Of a DNA stretch of 64,000 nucleotides, positions 1 through 8,204 are shown one piece after another. Under the pieces are notes generated by a model that was given only the letters and a program-made list of their open reading frames with translations, ran no database searches and had not been told where the DNA came from. This DNA is from Sphingobacteriaceae bacterium (lineage in GTDB: Bacteria > Bacteroidota > Bacteroidia > Sphingobacteriales > Sphingobacteriaceae). Numbering within the stretch: position 1 is the first letter of the stretch; every line of letters starts with the position of its first letter. Position numbers and translations under genes: made by a program. The stretch is taken from positions 1-64,000 of the forward strand of contig JAGIAD010000029.1 in NCBI GenBank assembly GCA_017745075.1, in the 5' to 3' direction.

Positions 1-3000
1 GTAATCGGTCTGTTTTAAAATGTTGCCGTTCTGGTCTTTTACTGCCTTCAAGCGCTGAAAGGCATCGTATTCGTAATAAGTGGTCATGCCTTTGGCATCG
101 GTACTGCTGGTCATACCAATAAGCGGTTTATAAGTATATGTGGTGACCAAAGCGTTTGGCAATCCACTTCTTAAGGGAGCTAAAAATGAACTAATTTGTG
201 CATCAGTTGGATTGGAATTACTAAAAGTTTCGACGGCGCTGTTTCCACCCAGCAAACTTTCTAAAGTACTGTAATCTGCATTTTTGATTTCTGCTATAGG
301 ATATGCATTATTGTATGACCAGATATAACAAACAGAGCTTCCATTCTTAGCAGTAAACATAACTGGATTATGATTTTCGTCATATCTATAAATCAATCTT
401 TCATCATAATGTGAATCCTTTGAAAAGCCTTGTCCCTGATTAACAAATGGCATATACCCCACTGATTGGTTTGAAAATTTAAAAGTCAAAAGATTTGTAG
501 GTAATGTTGATTCAAATGTAAATGTTCGATCAACTAATCCAGCCCCACCATTACGATATTGAGTAATGGAGCCGTTAACAATTGTACTTTGCCCAGAACC
601 TTCATTAAAAGATACAGATTCAATAGGAGTTCCTATATTATTAAGGGTCTTCATGTCATCAATGAATGGTGTACCTGGAGCATAATCATTGGGATAAAGA
701 TTTAAGGAAATCGTTTTTTTAAGATCGCTGTTAACTGTAACGGTTCGCGTAGGCTGTAAATGATATAAATTGTCATAAAACATCTCCATATTCTTTTCCG
801 TTAAAAAGCTATTTTGATCATAATTTCTCTCAATTATCCGTGTAGCTTTATAACTACCCAATACCACACCAAACGGAGAACTTCTAAAATTTTCCATAGA
901 TAAAAGGTTACTGGGATTTTCACAGGTAACCGGAAAAAAAACGACTCTGTAAATACTTAATGCAGACTCTAAACTTTTGTTAAACAAGGTATCATATTTA
1001 TACAAACGTTCTTTAATCAACTTATAATTTCCTGAATTTTTATCATAAGAATAGTAAGCTTCTGAAGGCAATTTATTCTCGTTACTCATATTGTTATCGA
1101 AATACTCTTTTAATCCGGGGATATTGGGATTGTAAATAATACCTCCCCCATCTATTTTGGTGTTAGAACTATATATAATTTTTCCATTATTTTCACCGCC
1201 AATCCCTTTTATAATTTTCGTGACCGTATCGTAAGTAACTACGCTACCTGCGAAATTAACCTGAGGAATTTCCCCTTGGCCGACGAAAGTTAACCAGGTA
1301 TCTTGGTATAGCAAGCATTGGCAAGGCGATAACCTCTGTAAACATTCTGGATCAATCACCCATTCTATTCGGGAAGAGTAATTACTGAGAAAATCTGAAT
1401 CGTTTCTCATAAAATTTCCAACACCTTCTCCATTCTGGCCTTTATAGGAATATTCAACAACTCCAGCTAAGCCATTAGGTTTATCGTAATTTTCAATTTT
1501 GCTTATTCGCAAGCCGCCACCGCTCTTAATTTGATCAGATTCAAACTTCTTGCGTCCAGTTACATCAATAGAAATTTTAGAAGGCGCATCATCTTCTATC
1601 GTTAACGTAAGTCGATACTGATGCGTTGGGTCAAATCTATAACCTGGGGTGATCTCAGAGGGAATTGTAAAATCCCCTGGATGATCCCAAGTGCCAACAT
1701 TTATGCCGGTGGTAAGATCCTTTAATAAAACTCTTTGAGCAACATCAAATGCTCCAGGATTTGTGTGAGCAGAAAATCGGATAGTGATCGTACCTATATT
1801 ATCGTCTAACATATCAACTGGCCAAGAGAAATCATAACTTTGTGTGAGTGGCTTTCTTTTACCAATTCCTGTTATTCTTGCGCTGAGTACATTCAATGTA
1901 CCTATTTCAAAGATTTGAGATTTATATTTATTTGATTCATAGTTAAAAACTGTATAACCACCTGTTGGATAAATAATTTTTTGAAGTATTCCCGCCTGAA
2001 TCAAATTATCATCTGCACTTCTATCTGCAATTCCCAAAGGAACGTTTCCGTACCATTGCTTAAGTTGAGGAACATCTGGAGGAACATTTGGTAAAAAGCC
2101 TTGGTCACGACCATTGTAATATCCCCAATAATCTTGAGCAGTAGATAAAGTAGCAGGTAATGTAATATTGTTGTATTCAAATTTATGAGTATCTCCTACA
2201 TTGGCATTCGAATCTAGTTTGCTTATCGAATTCAGCTTTAAACGATGATCATATTGTGAAATCGGATTGGCAGACTTAAAATAATCGTAATTAAAATTAA
2301 TTTTTTCAACCTGTTTATAAACATTTAAAGCATCTAATCTGTAAATAGATATATCATCAAGCATTGCCCCTGGATAGTCTTTTCTTCCGGTAGTTGAATT
2401 AAAAACTATTTTTCCATTTTTAAATATAATTTCTGTTAATACAGGCTCTGTGGTTGCTATACTACTCGAGCTTTGAATAATATCCTTTTGTATAAAAACA
2501 GGGCCATTTGGATAATTAACCTGATCAGTTTTTCCTGATTTATAAAACGGCCTACTATAACTTGGGTATACTATCCACTCGGGCTGAGTCGTTCTCCCGT
2601 TACCAATTTCGGTACTTTTAGTATTTATTTTGTACTTTAATACAATTGAATCTTTTTGATTAGCAGAAACAATTTTAGTTAAGTACCAAGATTGTGTATA
2701 GAATCTTAAAGCCTGAGGTGTTTCTCGAGTATTATCATTTGCATAGTTTTGTTTTTGCGTATAATAATAGTTTACGCCATTTTCATCAGTAATTTGATAG
2801 TTATTATTTACATCAGTAGAACCTGGTGACCTAAAAATTTTAACAGGCCTGTATGGAATTGTTTCGAACGCCTGTGTAGTCTTTCTAAAAATAAATTTAC
2901 CAGAACTACTGGGTGTACTATAGCTAAAAAAATCCGGTTCAGCATCTCTAGATAAATCTGCATACTTTTCTATAAGAGCCGCATCTGTAGTTTGTGATAG

Positions 3001-3396
3001 TTGAACAGGTGTTGTAGGATCGGCTATCCAACCATAATTAAAGGTCTCATCTGGGATACCCCTTACAGACCTCGATATAACACCTCCCGCATTCAGTGAC
3101 CAACCCAATCCTACCCAAGTAGCTACTTGATTTACCTTTATACCACCTGCAAAGTAACTTAGAGTGATTGGCATTTTAAGACTCCCAGATATTATATCAT
3201 AAATAGGAATACTGATATCCGGTCGTCCAGTTAAAGGGTTCACATTATAATCTCCGTATCTATTAAATTCAGCTGCATTTGGAGTTAACGGAATTATTTT
3301 TGGACTATTCGTATTCTGTTGAGCATCCGCCTTCCCGATATACATATAAAATAAAATGGTAAGCAGTAAACGACAAATGTTCTTTATTTGATTCAT
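1..3396 (-). CDS. RHS/YD-repeat family secreted protein (3' end outside window)
   Basis: An open frame runs from an ATG at 3396 to the left edge without closing, giving at least 1132 residues. It starts with a Sec signal peptide (MNQIKNICRLLLTILFYMYI, then ADAQQ). Residues about 50-110 carry the module that opens Bacteroidota RHS and SpvB/TcdB-like proteins: YGDYNVNPLTGRPDISIPIY, then VGLGWSLNAGGVISR. The last visible residues (MTTYYEYDAFQRL, then VKDQNGNI) are YD/RHS repeat. The family is known as large secreted or surface proteins, sometimes with a variable C-terminal toxin; that end is not visible here, so no effector function can be claimed. It lies 185 bp downstream of a secreted coiled-coil protein on the same strand. 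Confidence 0.85.
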   Translation of the reverse strand, partial: MNQIKNICRLLLTILFYMYIGKADAQQNTNSPKIIPLTPNAAEFNRYGDYNVNPLTGRPDISIPIYDIISGSLKMPITLSYFAGGIKVNQVATWVGLGWSLNAGGVISRSVRGIPDETFNYGWIADPTTPVQLSQTTDAALIEKYADLSRDAEPDFFSYSTPSSSGKFIFRKTTQAFETIPYRPVKIFRSPGSTDVNNNYQITDENGVNYYYTQKQNYANDNTRETPQALRFYTQSWYLTKIVSANQKDSIVLKYKINTKSTEIGNGRTTQPEWIVYPSYSRPFYKSGKTDQVNYPNGPVFIQKDIIQSSSSIATTEPVLTEIIFKNGKIVFNSTTGRKDYPGAMLDDISIYRLDALNVYKQVEKINFNYDYFKSANPISQYDHRLKLNSISKLDSNANVGDTHKFEYNNITLPATLSTAQDYWGYYNGRDQGFLPNVPPDVPQLKQWYGNVPLGIADRSADDNLIQAGILQKIIYPTGGYTVFNYESNKYKSQIFEIGTLNVLSARITGIGKRKPLTQSYDFSWPVDMLDDNIGTITIRFSAHTNPGAFDVAQRVLLKDLTTGINVGTWDHPGDFTIPSEITPGYRFDPTHQYRLTLTIEDDAPSKISIDVTGRKKFESDQIKSGGGLRISKIENYDKPNGLAGVVEYSYKGQNGEGVGNFMRNDSDFLSNYSSRIEWVIDPECLQRLSPCQCLLYQDTWLTFVGQGEIPQVNFAGSVVTYDTVTKIIKGIGGENNGKIIYSSNTKIDGGGIIYNPNIPGLKEYFDNNMSNENKLPSEAYYSYDKNSGNYKLIKERLYKYDTLFNKSLESALSIYRVVFFPVTCENPSNLLSMENFRSSPFGVVLGSYKATRIIERNYDQNSFLTEKNMEMFYDNLYHLQPTRTVTVNSDLKKTISLNLYPNDYAPGTPFIDDMKTLNNIGTPIESVSFNEGSGQSTIVNGSITQYRNGGAGLVDRTFTFESTLPTNLLTFKFSNQSVGYMPFVNQGQGFSKDSHYDERLIYRYDENHNPVMFTAKNGSSVCYIWSYNNAYPIAEIKNADYSTLESLLGGNSAVETFSNSNPTDAQISSFLAPLRSGLPNALVTTYTYKPLIGMTSSTDAKGMTTYYEYDAFQRLKAVKDQNGNILKQTDY

Positions 3397-3492
3397 AATA
3401 ATTTTATTTTTTATTCTATTGTTTTCTGTCATGTTAAAGTTATAGCCTTATTGAGTTTTTTATTTTTTCATTTCAATTATCTTTTAATTTTG

Positions 3493-3573
3493 TTACATTG
3501 AATATATTATCAATCGCTCTATTTTCTTTTGTTGTAACTTCAGCACCTCGCTAATTCCAATCTTTTCTATGGC
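3493..3573 (-). pseudogene. Remnant of a coiled-coil tail C-terminus
   Basis: A 26-codon stretch ending in TAA reads AIEKIGISEVLKLQQKKIER on the minus strand. It matches the tail of the intact upstream neighbour (EANGIAVSEMLKLQQQKIEE) almost position for position. It has no start codon or upstream body, so it is best read as the decayed end of a duplicated copy, or an old C-terminal end left behind when the neighbour was replaced by recombination. Confidence 0.6.
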
Positions 3574-3581
3574 ATAAACAG

Positions 3582-4454
3582 TTATAGTTTGATTTTGCCT
3601 TTTTTCTGAGTAATCTGGTTAAATTTCTCATTGAGATCGACTATTTTTTCGCCTAATTTTTTAAGCTCTTTGATTTCTCTATCTTTCTCAATCAAATACA
3701 AAGTCAGCTCTTCTATTTTCTGCTGCTGCAATTTCAACATTTCACTTACTGCAATCCCATTTGCCTCAATTTCTTTTGCAGATGGAATCCCGGGCAAGTG
3801 CTTGTTGGCTTTAATGTAACTTTCCAAGCCTTTCAACGTTCCAAGATCATAACCTTCCTCAAAAACATAATCTGGCCAGTTGTCTGTGTCTACCCTTAGT
3901 TCTTTTGTTCTGATTTTCCCATTTACCGATAATTTATAATTGGCATCGGTACTTGCCATGTTTATGGCCACATTGCCTTCATGGTCACTTGTTTGGATCG
4001 GGCGAATATTTAAAGGTGTAATTTCAACCAGGCCAGATGGAAGTGTTTCTGAAACGGTGTTCGTAAGCAATTGGGTCGCATTGCCACCAAGCATACATGA
4101 TTTTACCGCCATAGCCGTCCAGCTATTGGTAATCAGGTAAAAATCGAGGTTCCCATTCGGATTGTTATAGGCATGAAGTGAATACCGGTCTGATAAACCT
4201 CCATTCGTAAATTTGGTTATTCTTAACTCATTGCGATTTGAGATGTAAAAAACAGTTTCACCGGTCTGATATGATTCCCAGGCTCCGCCCAGGATTTCTA
4301 TCTTCATTTTTTGATAATTAGAGGCATCGTTAGGAGGAAAACTTCCTAAATACACATAAAGTTGTTGCCAGCCGTTAGCTATAACTTCTTTACCATATTG
4401 AGCCTTTGATAAAAACGGACACAAGAAAAATAGAATGATAATAATTTTTTTCAT
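3582..4454 (-). CDS. Secreted protein with C-terminal coiled-coil tail
   Basis: 290 residues with a signal peptide (MKKIIIILFFLCPFLSKAQ). The middle has no domain I recognise. From about residue 165 it reads NYKLSVNGKIRTKELRVD, then a block with HLPGIPSAKEIEANGIAVSE and a charged coiled coil (LKLQQQKIEELTLYLIEKD). That tail is widespread in Bacteroidota exported proteins and resembles the intramolecular chaperone region of phage tail-spike proteins. It lies just upstream of the RHS-type protein on the same strand, and the two may be transcribed together across a 185 bp gap. The function is unknown; a role as a surface or trimeric accessory protein for the RHS neighbour is a guess. Confidence 0.8.
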   Translation of the reverse strand: MKKIIIILFFLCPFLSKAQYGKEVIANGWQQLYVYLGSFPPNDASNYQKMKIEILGGAWESYQTGETVFYISNRNELRITKFTNGGLSDRYSLHAYNNPNGNLDFYLITNSWTAMAVKSCMLGGNATQLLTNTVSETLPSGLVEITPLNIRPIQTSDHEGNVAINMASTDANYKLSVNGKIRTKELRVDTDNWPDYVFEEGYDLGTLKGLESYIKANKHLPGIPSAKEIEANGIAVSEMLKLQQQKIEELTLYLIEKDREIKELKKLGEKIVDLNEKFNQITQKKGKIKL

Positions 4455-4827
4455 TTGATTTAATTTGAATTGGTTATATTTTTTTGCTTTTTATAGATGC
4501 ACATTAAGCATCATGTTAATTTTATTCAAGAGAAAGCAGGAGTAGACTGATCAATTAGCAAAACGATAAAAACGGGGCAGATCAGCCGTTATTTAGGCGA
4601 ACGAAGTATTTAGTACTTTTACCGCTTGATTTGGATGAGGTTGCCTAAAAGATCCGCTAAATACATTGCTGTTCAGAAGTTCTGATAAGGGATAAACTGG
4701 AATAGCCCGGACGAGTTGAGAAATTGATGAGAGCATAACTGTACATGTTTAATTGTTTATTTAGATTTTAAGAAATTACCCTTTAGAAGCGGCAAGTTAC
4801 TATTTTAGGAAAAGTAAGCAAAAAAAA
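4455..4827. other. Intergenic stretch with no recognised feature
   Basis: About 370 bases between the secreted protein and the tRNA-Asn pseudogene region. I see no convincing open frame, RNA gene or strong hairpin; it should hold the promoter of the minus-strand secreted protein. Confidence 0.4.
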
Positions 4828-4917
4828 TTACACGAACAGGCCAGTTTTTATGGTCAAAGTTTCCATCGACAGGCTCAGGATAAACTTCTCGCCCAGCGTA
4901 AATTTTAAATAAAAAAA

Positions 4918-4939
4918 GCGAATAACTTTCGTTATTCGC
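4918..4939 (-). terminator. Hairpin after the tRNA-Asn pseudogene
   Basis: A perfect 9 bp stem GCGAATAAC / GTTATTCGC with loop TTTC is followed on the minus strand by a T-rich run. The same stem occurs at 37402-37423 with loop GAAA, the reverse complement of this loop, so one copy is inverted relative to the other. Confidence 0.6.
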
Positions 4940-4947
4940 TTTAAAGC

Positions 4948-5028
4948 TCCTTCTGCTAGGCTCGAACCAGCGACCCTCTGATTAATCCCGATGTATCGGG
5001 ACTCTAACCAGCTGAGCCAATTCACCTA
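4948..5028 (-). pseudogene. tRNA-Asn pseudogene interrupted by a palindrome
   Basis: The 3' half (acceptor, T arm and variable loop, 4948-4981) is nearly identical to the intact tRNA-Asn at 5345-5417, and the D-arm GGCTCAGCTGGTTAGAG is also kept. The anticodon arm is replaced by the palindrome TCCCGATACATCGGGA (4986-5001), and the 5' acceptor strand no longer pairs with the 3' strand. It therefore cannot be a working tRNA. The 3' end of the GIY-YIG gene, including its stop codon, lies inside it. Confidence 0.75.
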
Positions 5029-5284
5029 AATCATTAATTTCTGAAACAATTTTTTTAATTATTAATCGGCTCTTTGTCTTTTTAACCGCTTTCTCAATCT
5101 TCATAGCGAAACCGCGGTTCTTTCCTAAAGCAATAGATTTCTTCAAAATCCATGGACGGTGTTTTGAAGTATAGGTTGTTCTTTTACCATTGTTATGCTC
5201 ACTTAGTCGTTTCTCAGCATCTTCTGTATAGCCAACATAGTATTTATCAGAAGGACTGGAATATAAAATATATAAGTAAAACAT
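4982..5284 (-). CDS. GIY-YIG nuclease family protein
   Basis: 100 residues. The N-terminus FYLYILYSSPSDKYYVGYTE is the GIY-YIG motif (YILYS, then YYVGYT), followed by RLSEHNNGKRTTYTSKHRPW with the family's Arg and His positions; Glu in KIEKAVKK is the probable metal ligand. This is a stand-alone UPF0213/URI-type domain, common in many copies in Bacteroidota, with no known substrate. Its last dozen codons (GELAQLVRVPIHRD) are translated from the D-arm and anticodon region of the tRNA-Asn pseudogene, so the gene ends inside a tRNA remnant. It sits between that remnant and an intact tRNA-Asn, a position expected of an element that inserts at tRNA genes. Confidence 0.85.
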   Translation of the reverse strand: MFYLYILYSSPSDKYYVGYTEDAEKRLSEHNNGKRTTYTSKHRPWILKKSIALGKNRGFAMKIEKAVKKTKSRLIIKKIVSEINDLGELAQLVRVPIHRD

Positions 5285-5303
5285 AAAAATATTAAAAACA
5301 AGA

Positions 5304-5329
5304 AAGCCTTACCAGATATGGTAAGGCTT
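5304..5329 (-). terminator. Rho-independent terminator of tRNA-Asn
   Basis: A 10 bp perfect stem AAGCCTTACC / GGTAAGGCTT with a 6-base loop lies just downstream of the tRNA and is followed on the minus strand by TCTTGTTTTT. Confidence 0.75.
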
Positions 5330-5344
5330 ATTCTTTGAAATTGC

Positions 5345-5417
5345 TCCTTCTGCTGGGCTCGAACCAGCGACCCTCTGATTAACAGTCAGATGCTCTAACC
5401 GGCTGAGCTAAGAAGGA
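5345..5417 (-). tRNA. tRNA-Asn (anticodon GTT)
   Basis: 73 nt. On the minus strand it begins TCCTTCTTAGCTCAGCCGGT, the anticodon arm is CTGACTGTTAATCAG with anticodon GTT, the T arm contains GGTTCGAGCCC, and the acceptor closes with AGAAGGA. No CCA is encoded. It is identical to the copy at 37525-37597, and more than 100 bases of upstream sequence are also conserved between the two loci. Confidence 0.95.
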
Positions 5418-5487
5418 ATCCGGCTATCCAAAAAAACAGCTTGTTTAAGCTTTTCAGCAAAATATCCGCTTGTTCGTTTTGGGAGTG

Positions 5488-5518
5488 CAATATTAGGGCT
5501 TTTAAATTATTTATGCAA
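5488..5518 (-). promoter_or_regulatory. Bacteroidota-type promoter of tRNA-Asn
   Basis: On the minus strand TTG is followed after 20 bases by TAATATTG, close to the Bacteroidetes -33 TTG / -7 TAnnTTTG consensus. The same arrangement is conserved upstream of the second tRNA-Asn (37667-37697). It implies a leader of roughly 65 nt before the tRNA. Confidence 0.55.
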
Positions 5519-5669
5519 ATAAAACATCAAAGAATTATTAAAACCGGCTAATAATTAACCAGATAAAAAATATGCCATTCCATAATAATTACCGCGCATC
5601 ATCAGCGGTAATCAGAAATCAGTACCAACAGAAATTGATATATGGTTTTTACCGCAAGCAATAACCAAC

Positions 5670-5831
5670 TTATCGGTAATGCCCAGGCACCCAATGGCGG
5701 CCACCATAAGGATCAATTACATAATATCCCCTTACCCAATAATGGGCACGTGGTGCACGTACACTGACTACACATGCACTAAAATTTAAGGCCATAACCA
5801 ATAAGAGCAATACATTTACAATCTTTTTCAT
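5670..5831 (-). CDS. Small WxxG/YxxG-repeat lipoprotein, 53 aa
   Basis: A short frame of 53 codons encodes MKKIVNVLLLLVMALNFSAC, a lipoprotein signal with a Cys at position 20. The mature part has two copies of an aromatic Y/W-x-x-G-Y/H-Y motif: YWVRGYY, then HWVPGHYR, joined by a DPYGGR linker. This matches the short YXWV-type motif proteins found in Gram-negative envelopes, whose function is unknown. It is monocistronic, between tRNA-Asn and the S41 peptidase. The match of lipobox and repeats makes a chance frame unlikely. Confidence 0.75.
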   Translation of the reverse strand: MKKIVNVLLLLVMALNFSACVVSVRAPRAHYWVRGYYVIDPYGGRHWVPGHYR

Positions 5832-6060
5832 AAACTAACCTTTTTAAAAGAAAAATAAATCGAGCTTTACGCTGTGTGTATAATTTGGACACAAGCAGGA
5901 TAGGAAAGGTTTAACTATTTAGATTTTAAAATTTATCAGAAAACCCAATGAAACAAATATTCAGTTAAAAGGAAATACACATTTTTTTAATATTAGATTG
6001 CTAAGTTTATTTCCAACAATAATTAATTATCACAAAATTAGGTTCGAATACCATGATAAC

Positions 6061-7245
6061 ATGAATAAAATTATATGCTTTATAAATTCCTTGTTGCCGT
6101 CTAATCAGCACAAAAAAATGCTGATATTTTTACTTGGATTATTTTTGCTCTCCTGTAAGAAACAAACCAATATAAGCATTGATGAAAATCCCGATAATTT
6201 TAGCAAAATCTTTTTGCAGTTCTGGGAGAAAATGAATACTCAATATGTTTATTGGGATAAAGAAAAAACAGATTGGAACATCATTTATGATAGATATAAG
6301 CCATTATTTGACGGATTAAGTAACAGCAATAGTGATAAGTTAAAAGCATCTATATATTTTAAGGAAATAACAGCCGATTTAATCGATAACCACTTTAGCA
6401 TTACTTTTCAAGATCCGACAATTGCTAACTCAACAATTAACCCTTCAATTGATAGAAAATCTAAAACCAATAATTTTCATAACAGATACAATTATGATAA
6501 CGTTGTTAAGCCTTACTTAGATGACGGTTTTTTAACAGGAAAAGGAACTATAACCGACAATGGGACATTGATTAACGTTACTGCGGGAACCATAAATAAA
6601 AATTTACTTTATTTTCACTGCAATTTTTTCGCACTTAAAAAATCTTATGAATTAAATGATGGCAATAAGATAAAAGAGACTTTAGATTATTTCTTTTCTC
6701 AACTTAAAAGAACAACTAATCCTATTAAAGGAATTATTCTCGATCTAAGAAACAATACGGGCGGAGATATTGCAGATCTGAATTTTTTAGCTGGCAAACT
6801 AATCAATCAGGATATCACTTTTGGCTATACCAGAAGCAAGACAGGACTTGGGAAATTAGACTATTTGCCTTGGCTCGCGACTAAATTAAAACACGATACA
6901 GATTACCCTGGGAATGTGACGGTGATTTTACTTGGTGATAATTTCACCGCTTCGCTCTCAGAAACAACTATTATTGCCCTAAGAAGCAGTAAAAATCTAT
7001 TTATTGGTGAGCAAACTTATGGAGCCACGGGACCATTATCTGATCCTAATATCTTTAATTCTGGCAGCTTTAGTATTGGTACATTTATGAAAGTAACTAC
7101 TTCATCTACCGAATTTAAAAGTGTTGACGGAACTTTTTATGAAAATACCGGAATCAAACCAGACATAGTCTCACCTTTCAATCTTAGAGAATTATTGGCT
7201 GGAAAAGACAATCAATTAGAAATTGCAATAAGTCAGATAAAATAA
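6061..7245 (+). CDS. S41 family (C-terminal-processing-like) peptidase lipoprotein
   Basis: 394 residues from the ATG at 6061; the frame stays open upstream to a TTG at 5998, and a third candidate ATG at 6118 starts right at the lipoprotein signal LIFLLGLFLLSCKK, so the start is uncertain. The S41 core follows: GIILDLRNNTGGD near residue 224 and the nucleophile region NFTASLSE, with the expected Ser at about 298, then GEQTYGATG. The region between about 20 and 115 matches the helical N-terminal part of Bacteroidota S41 lipoproteins. No PDZ domain is obvious. It is probably a lipid-anchored periplasmic or surface protease; the substrate is unknown. The next gene is 91 bp downstream on the same strand. 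Confidence 0.85.
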   Translation: MNKIICFINSLLPSNQHKKMLIFLLGLFLLSCKKQTNISIDENPDNFSKIFLQFWEKMNTQYVYWDKEKTDWNIIYDRYKPLFDGLSNSNSDKLKASIYFKEITADLIDNHFSITFQDPTIANSTINPSIDRKSKTNNFHNRYNYDNVVKPYLDDGFLTGKGTITDNGTLINVTAGTINKNLLYFHCNFFALKKSYELNDGNKIKETLDYFFSQLKRTTNPIKGIILDLRNNTGGDIADLNFLAGKLINQDITFGYTRSKTGLGKLDYLPWLATKLKHDTDYPGNVTVILLGDNFTASLSETTIIALRSSKNLFIGEQTYGATGPLSDPNIFNSGSFSIGTFMKVTTSSTEFKSVDGTFYENTGIKPDIVSPFNLRELLAGKDNQLEIAISQIK

Positions 7246-7336
7246 CATGATCAAAAACAGACGAACTTTATATCAAAATTGAGGCTAATTTTAAATTAAG
7301 TTTAACATTATAATTATATATCTGGCAACATTTTAA

Positions 7337-8026
7337 ATGAGCACAAAGAACAAGATTTATATTTTCAGTATAATTTTAGCACTTTATTCCTCCAATATTA
7401 ATGCACAGGTAAACATCGGAATTGACGCGGGAACAACTAGCAATAAATTGAACTACAAAACCAACAACATATTGCTCGGACAAAAAAGTGGCTATATTAC
7501 CAACATCAATGTAGAATATGCATTAAATAAATGGCTCAGCCTGGAAGGTTCTACCGGGGCCATTCAAAAAAATTATTCTATCAGCAACAAAAGCAATATT
7601 TCGCAACAGATAAACAATACATACTTACAATTTCCGATTAGCATAAAGCACTGCATCAATGTTATAAGAAGACTGAATGCTTCAGTTTCATTAGGTGTAT
7701 ATTATGCTTATTGGATTTCCAGTAATACTGAGGGGGTTGCGCCCAATGTATTCGATCTATCAAATAATAAAGATGGAACTGAACTTATTAAATTGCAGAG
7801 CATTAAGTATCCTTATCAGTTCGATTCGTCGAAAGATAACAGGAATGAATTTGGCTATGTAGTTAAAGCAGGCTTCAATTATAAAATTATCAGTAGGGTG
7901 GAAATTTCAATAAGGGCACATTATTATCAATCAATCACCGATCAGCAAAAAAAAATGCAAAAACCACAAAATGGCAGGTATAATCAAACATTCGCTGTAA
8001 CAGCAGGACTTACTTATCACTTTTAA
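7337..8026 (+). CDS. Outer-membrane beta-barrel protein (PorT-like)
   Basis: 229 residues. The signal peptide is MSTKNKIYIFSIILALYSSNINAQ; the rest alternates hydrophobic and polar residues in strands and ends in an aromatic strand (FAVTAGLTYHF), typical of the C-terminal beta signal. ALNKWLSLEGSTGAIQ resembles the small 8-stranded barrels annotated as PorT/OmpW-like in Bacteroidota. It follows the S41 peptidase and is closed by a strong terminator. No specific transport or secretion role can be assigned from sequence. Confidence 0.75.
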   Translation: MSTKNKIYIFSIILALYSSNINAQVNIGIDAGTTSNKLNYKTNNILLGQKSGYITNINVEYALNKWLSLEGSTGAIQKNYSISNKSNISQQINNTYLQFPISIKHCINVIRRLNASVSLGVYYAYWISSNTEGVAPNVFDLSNNKDGTELIKLQSIKYPYQFDSSKDNRNEFGYVVKAGFNYKIISRVEISIRAHYYQSITDQQKKMQKPQNGRYNQTFAVTAGLTYHF

Positions 8027-8091
8027 CAATACTTTATTCAGCTTTTTTCTCTTTACAAATTTATAAAGATACCATATAGATAATAGATTCG

Positions 8092-8129
8092 ATAAAACCA
8101 TCAAATCTTAATCGATTTGATGGTTTTAT
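8092..8129. terminator. Terminator hairpin after the beta-barrel gene
   Basis: A 15 bp perfect inverted repeat ATAAAACCATCAAAT / ATTTGATGGTTTTAT with an 8-base loop. Its A/T-rich flanks allow it to act on both strands, between the plus-strand barrel gene and the convergent lipoprotein gene. Confidence 0.7.
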
Positions 8130-8204
8130 AAGAATGGTATAAATGAATACGCCTCATGAAAAGTTTAAGTATTGGTGCCTATAATCAATTGATATAAAAT
8201 TACA

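Noticed and set aside
4828..5025. 65-codon minus-strand frame
   Set aside because: It starts in the tRNA-Asn pseudogene and its hairpin; no protein features.
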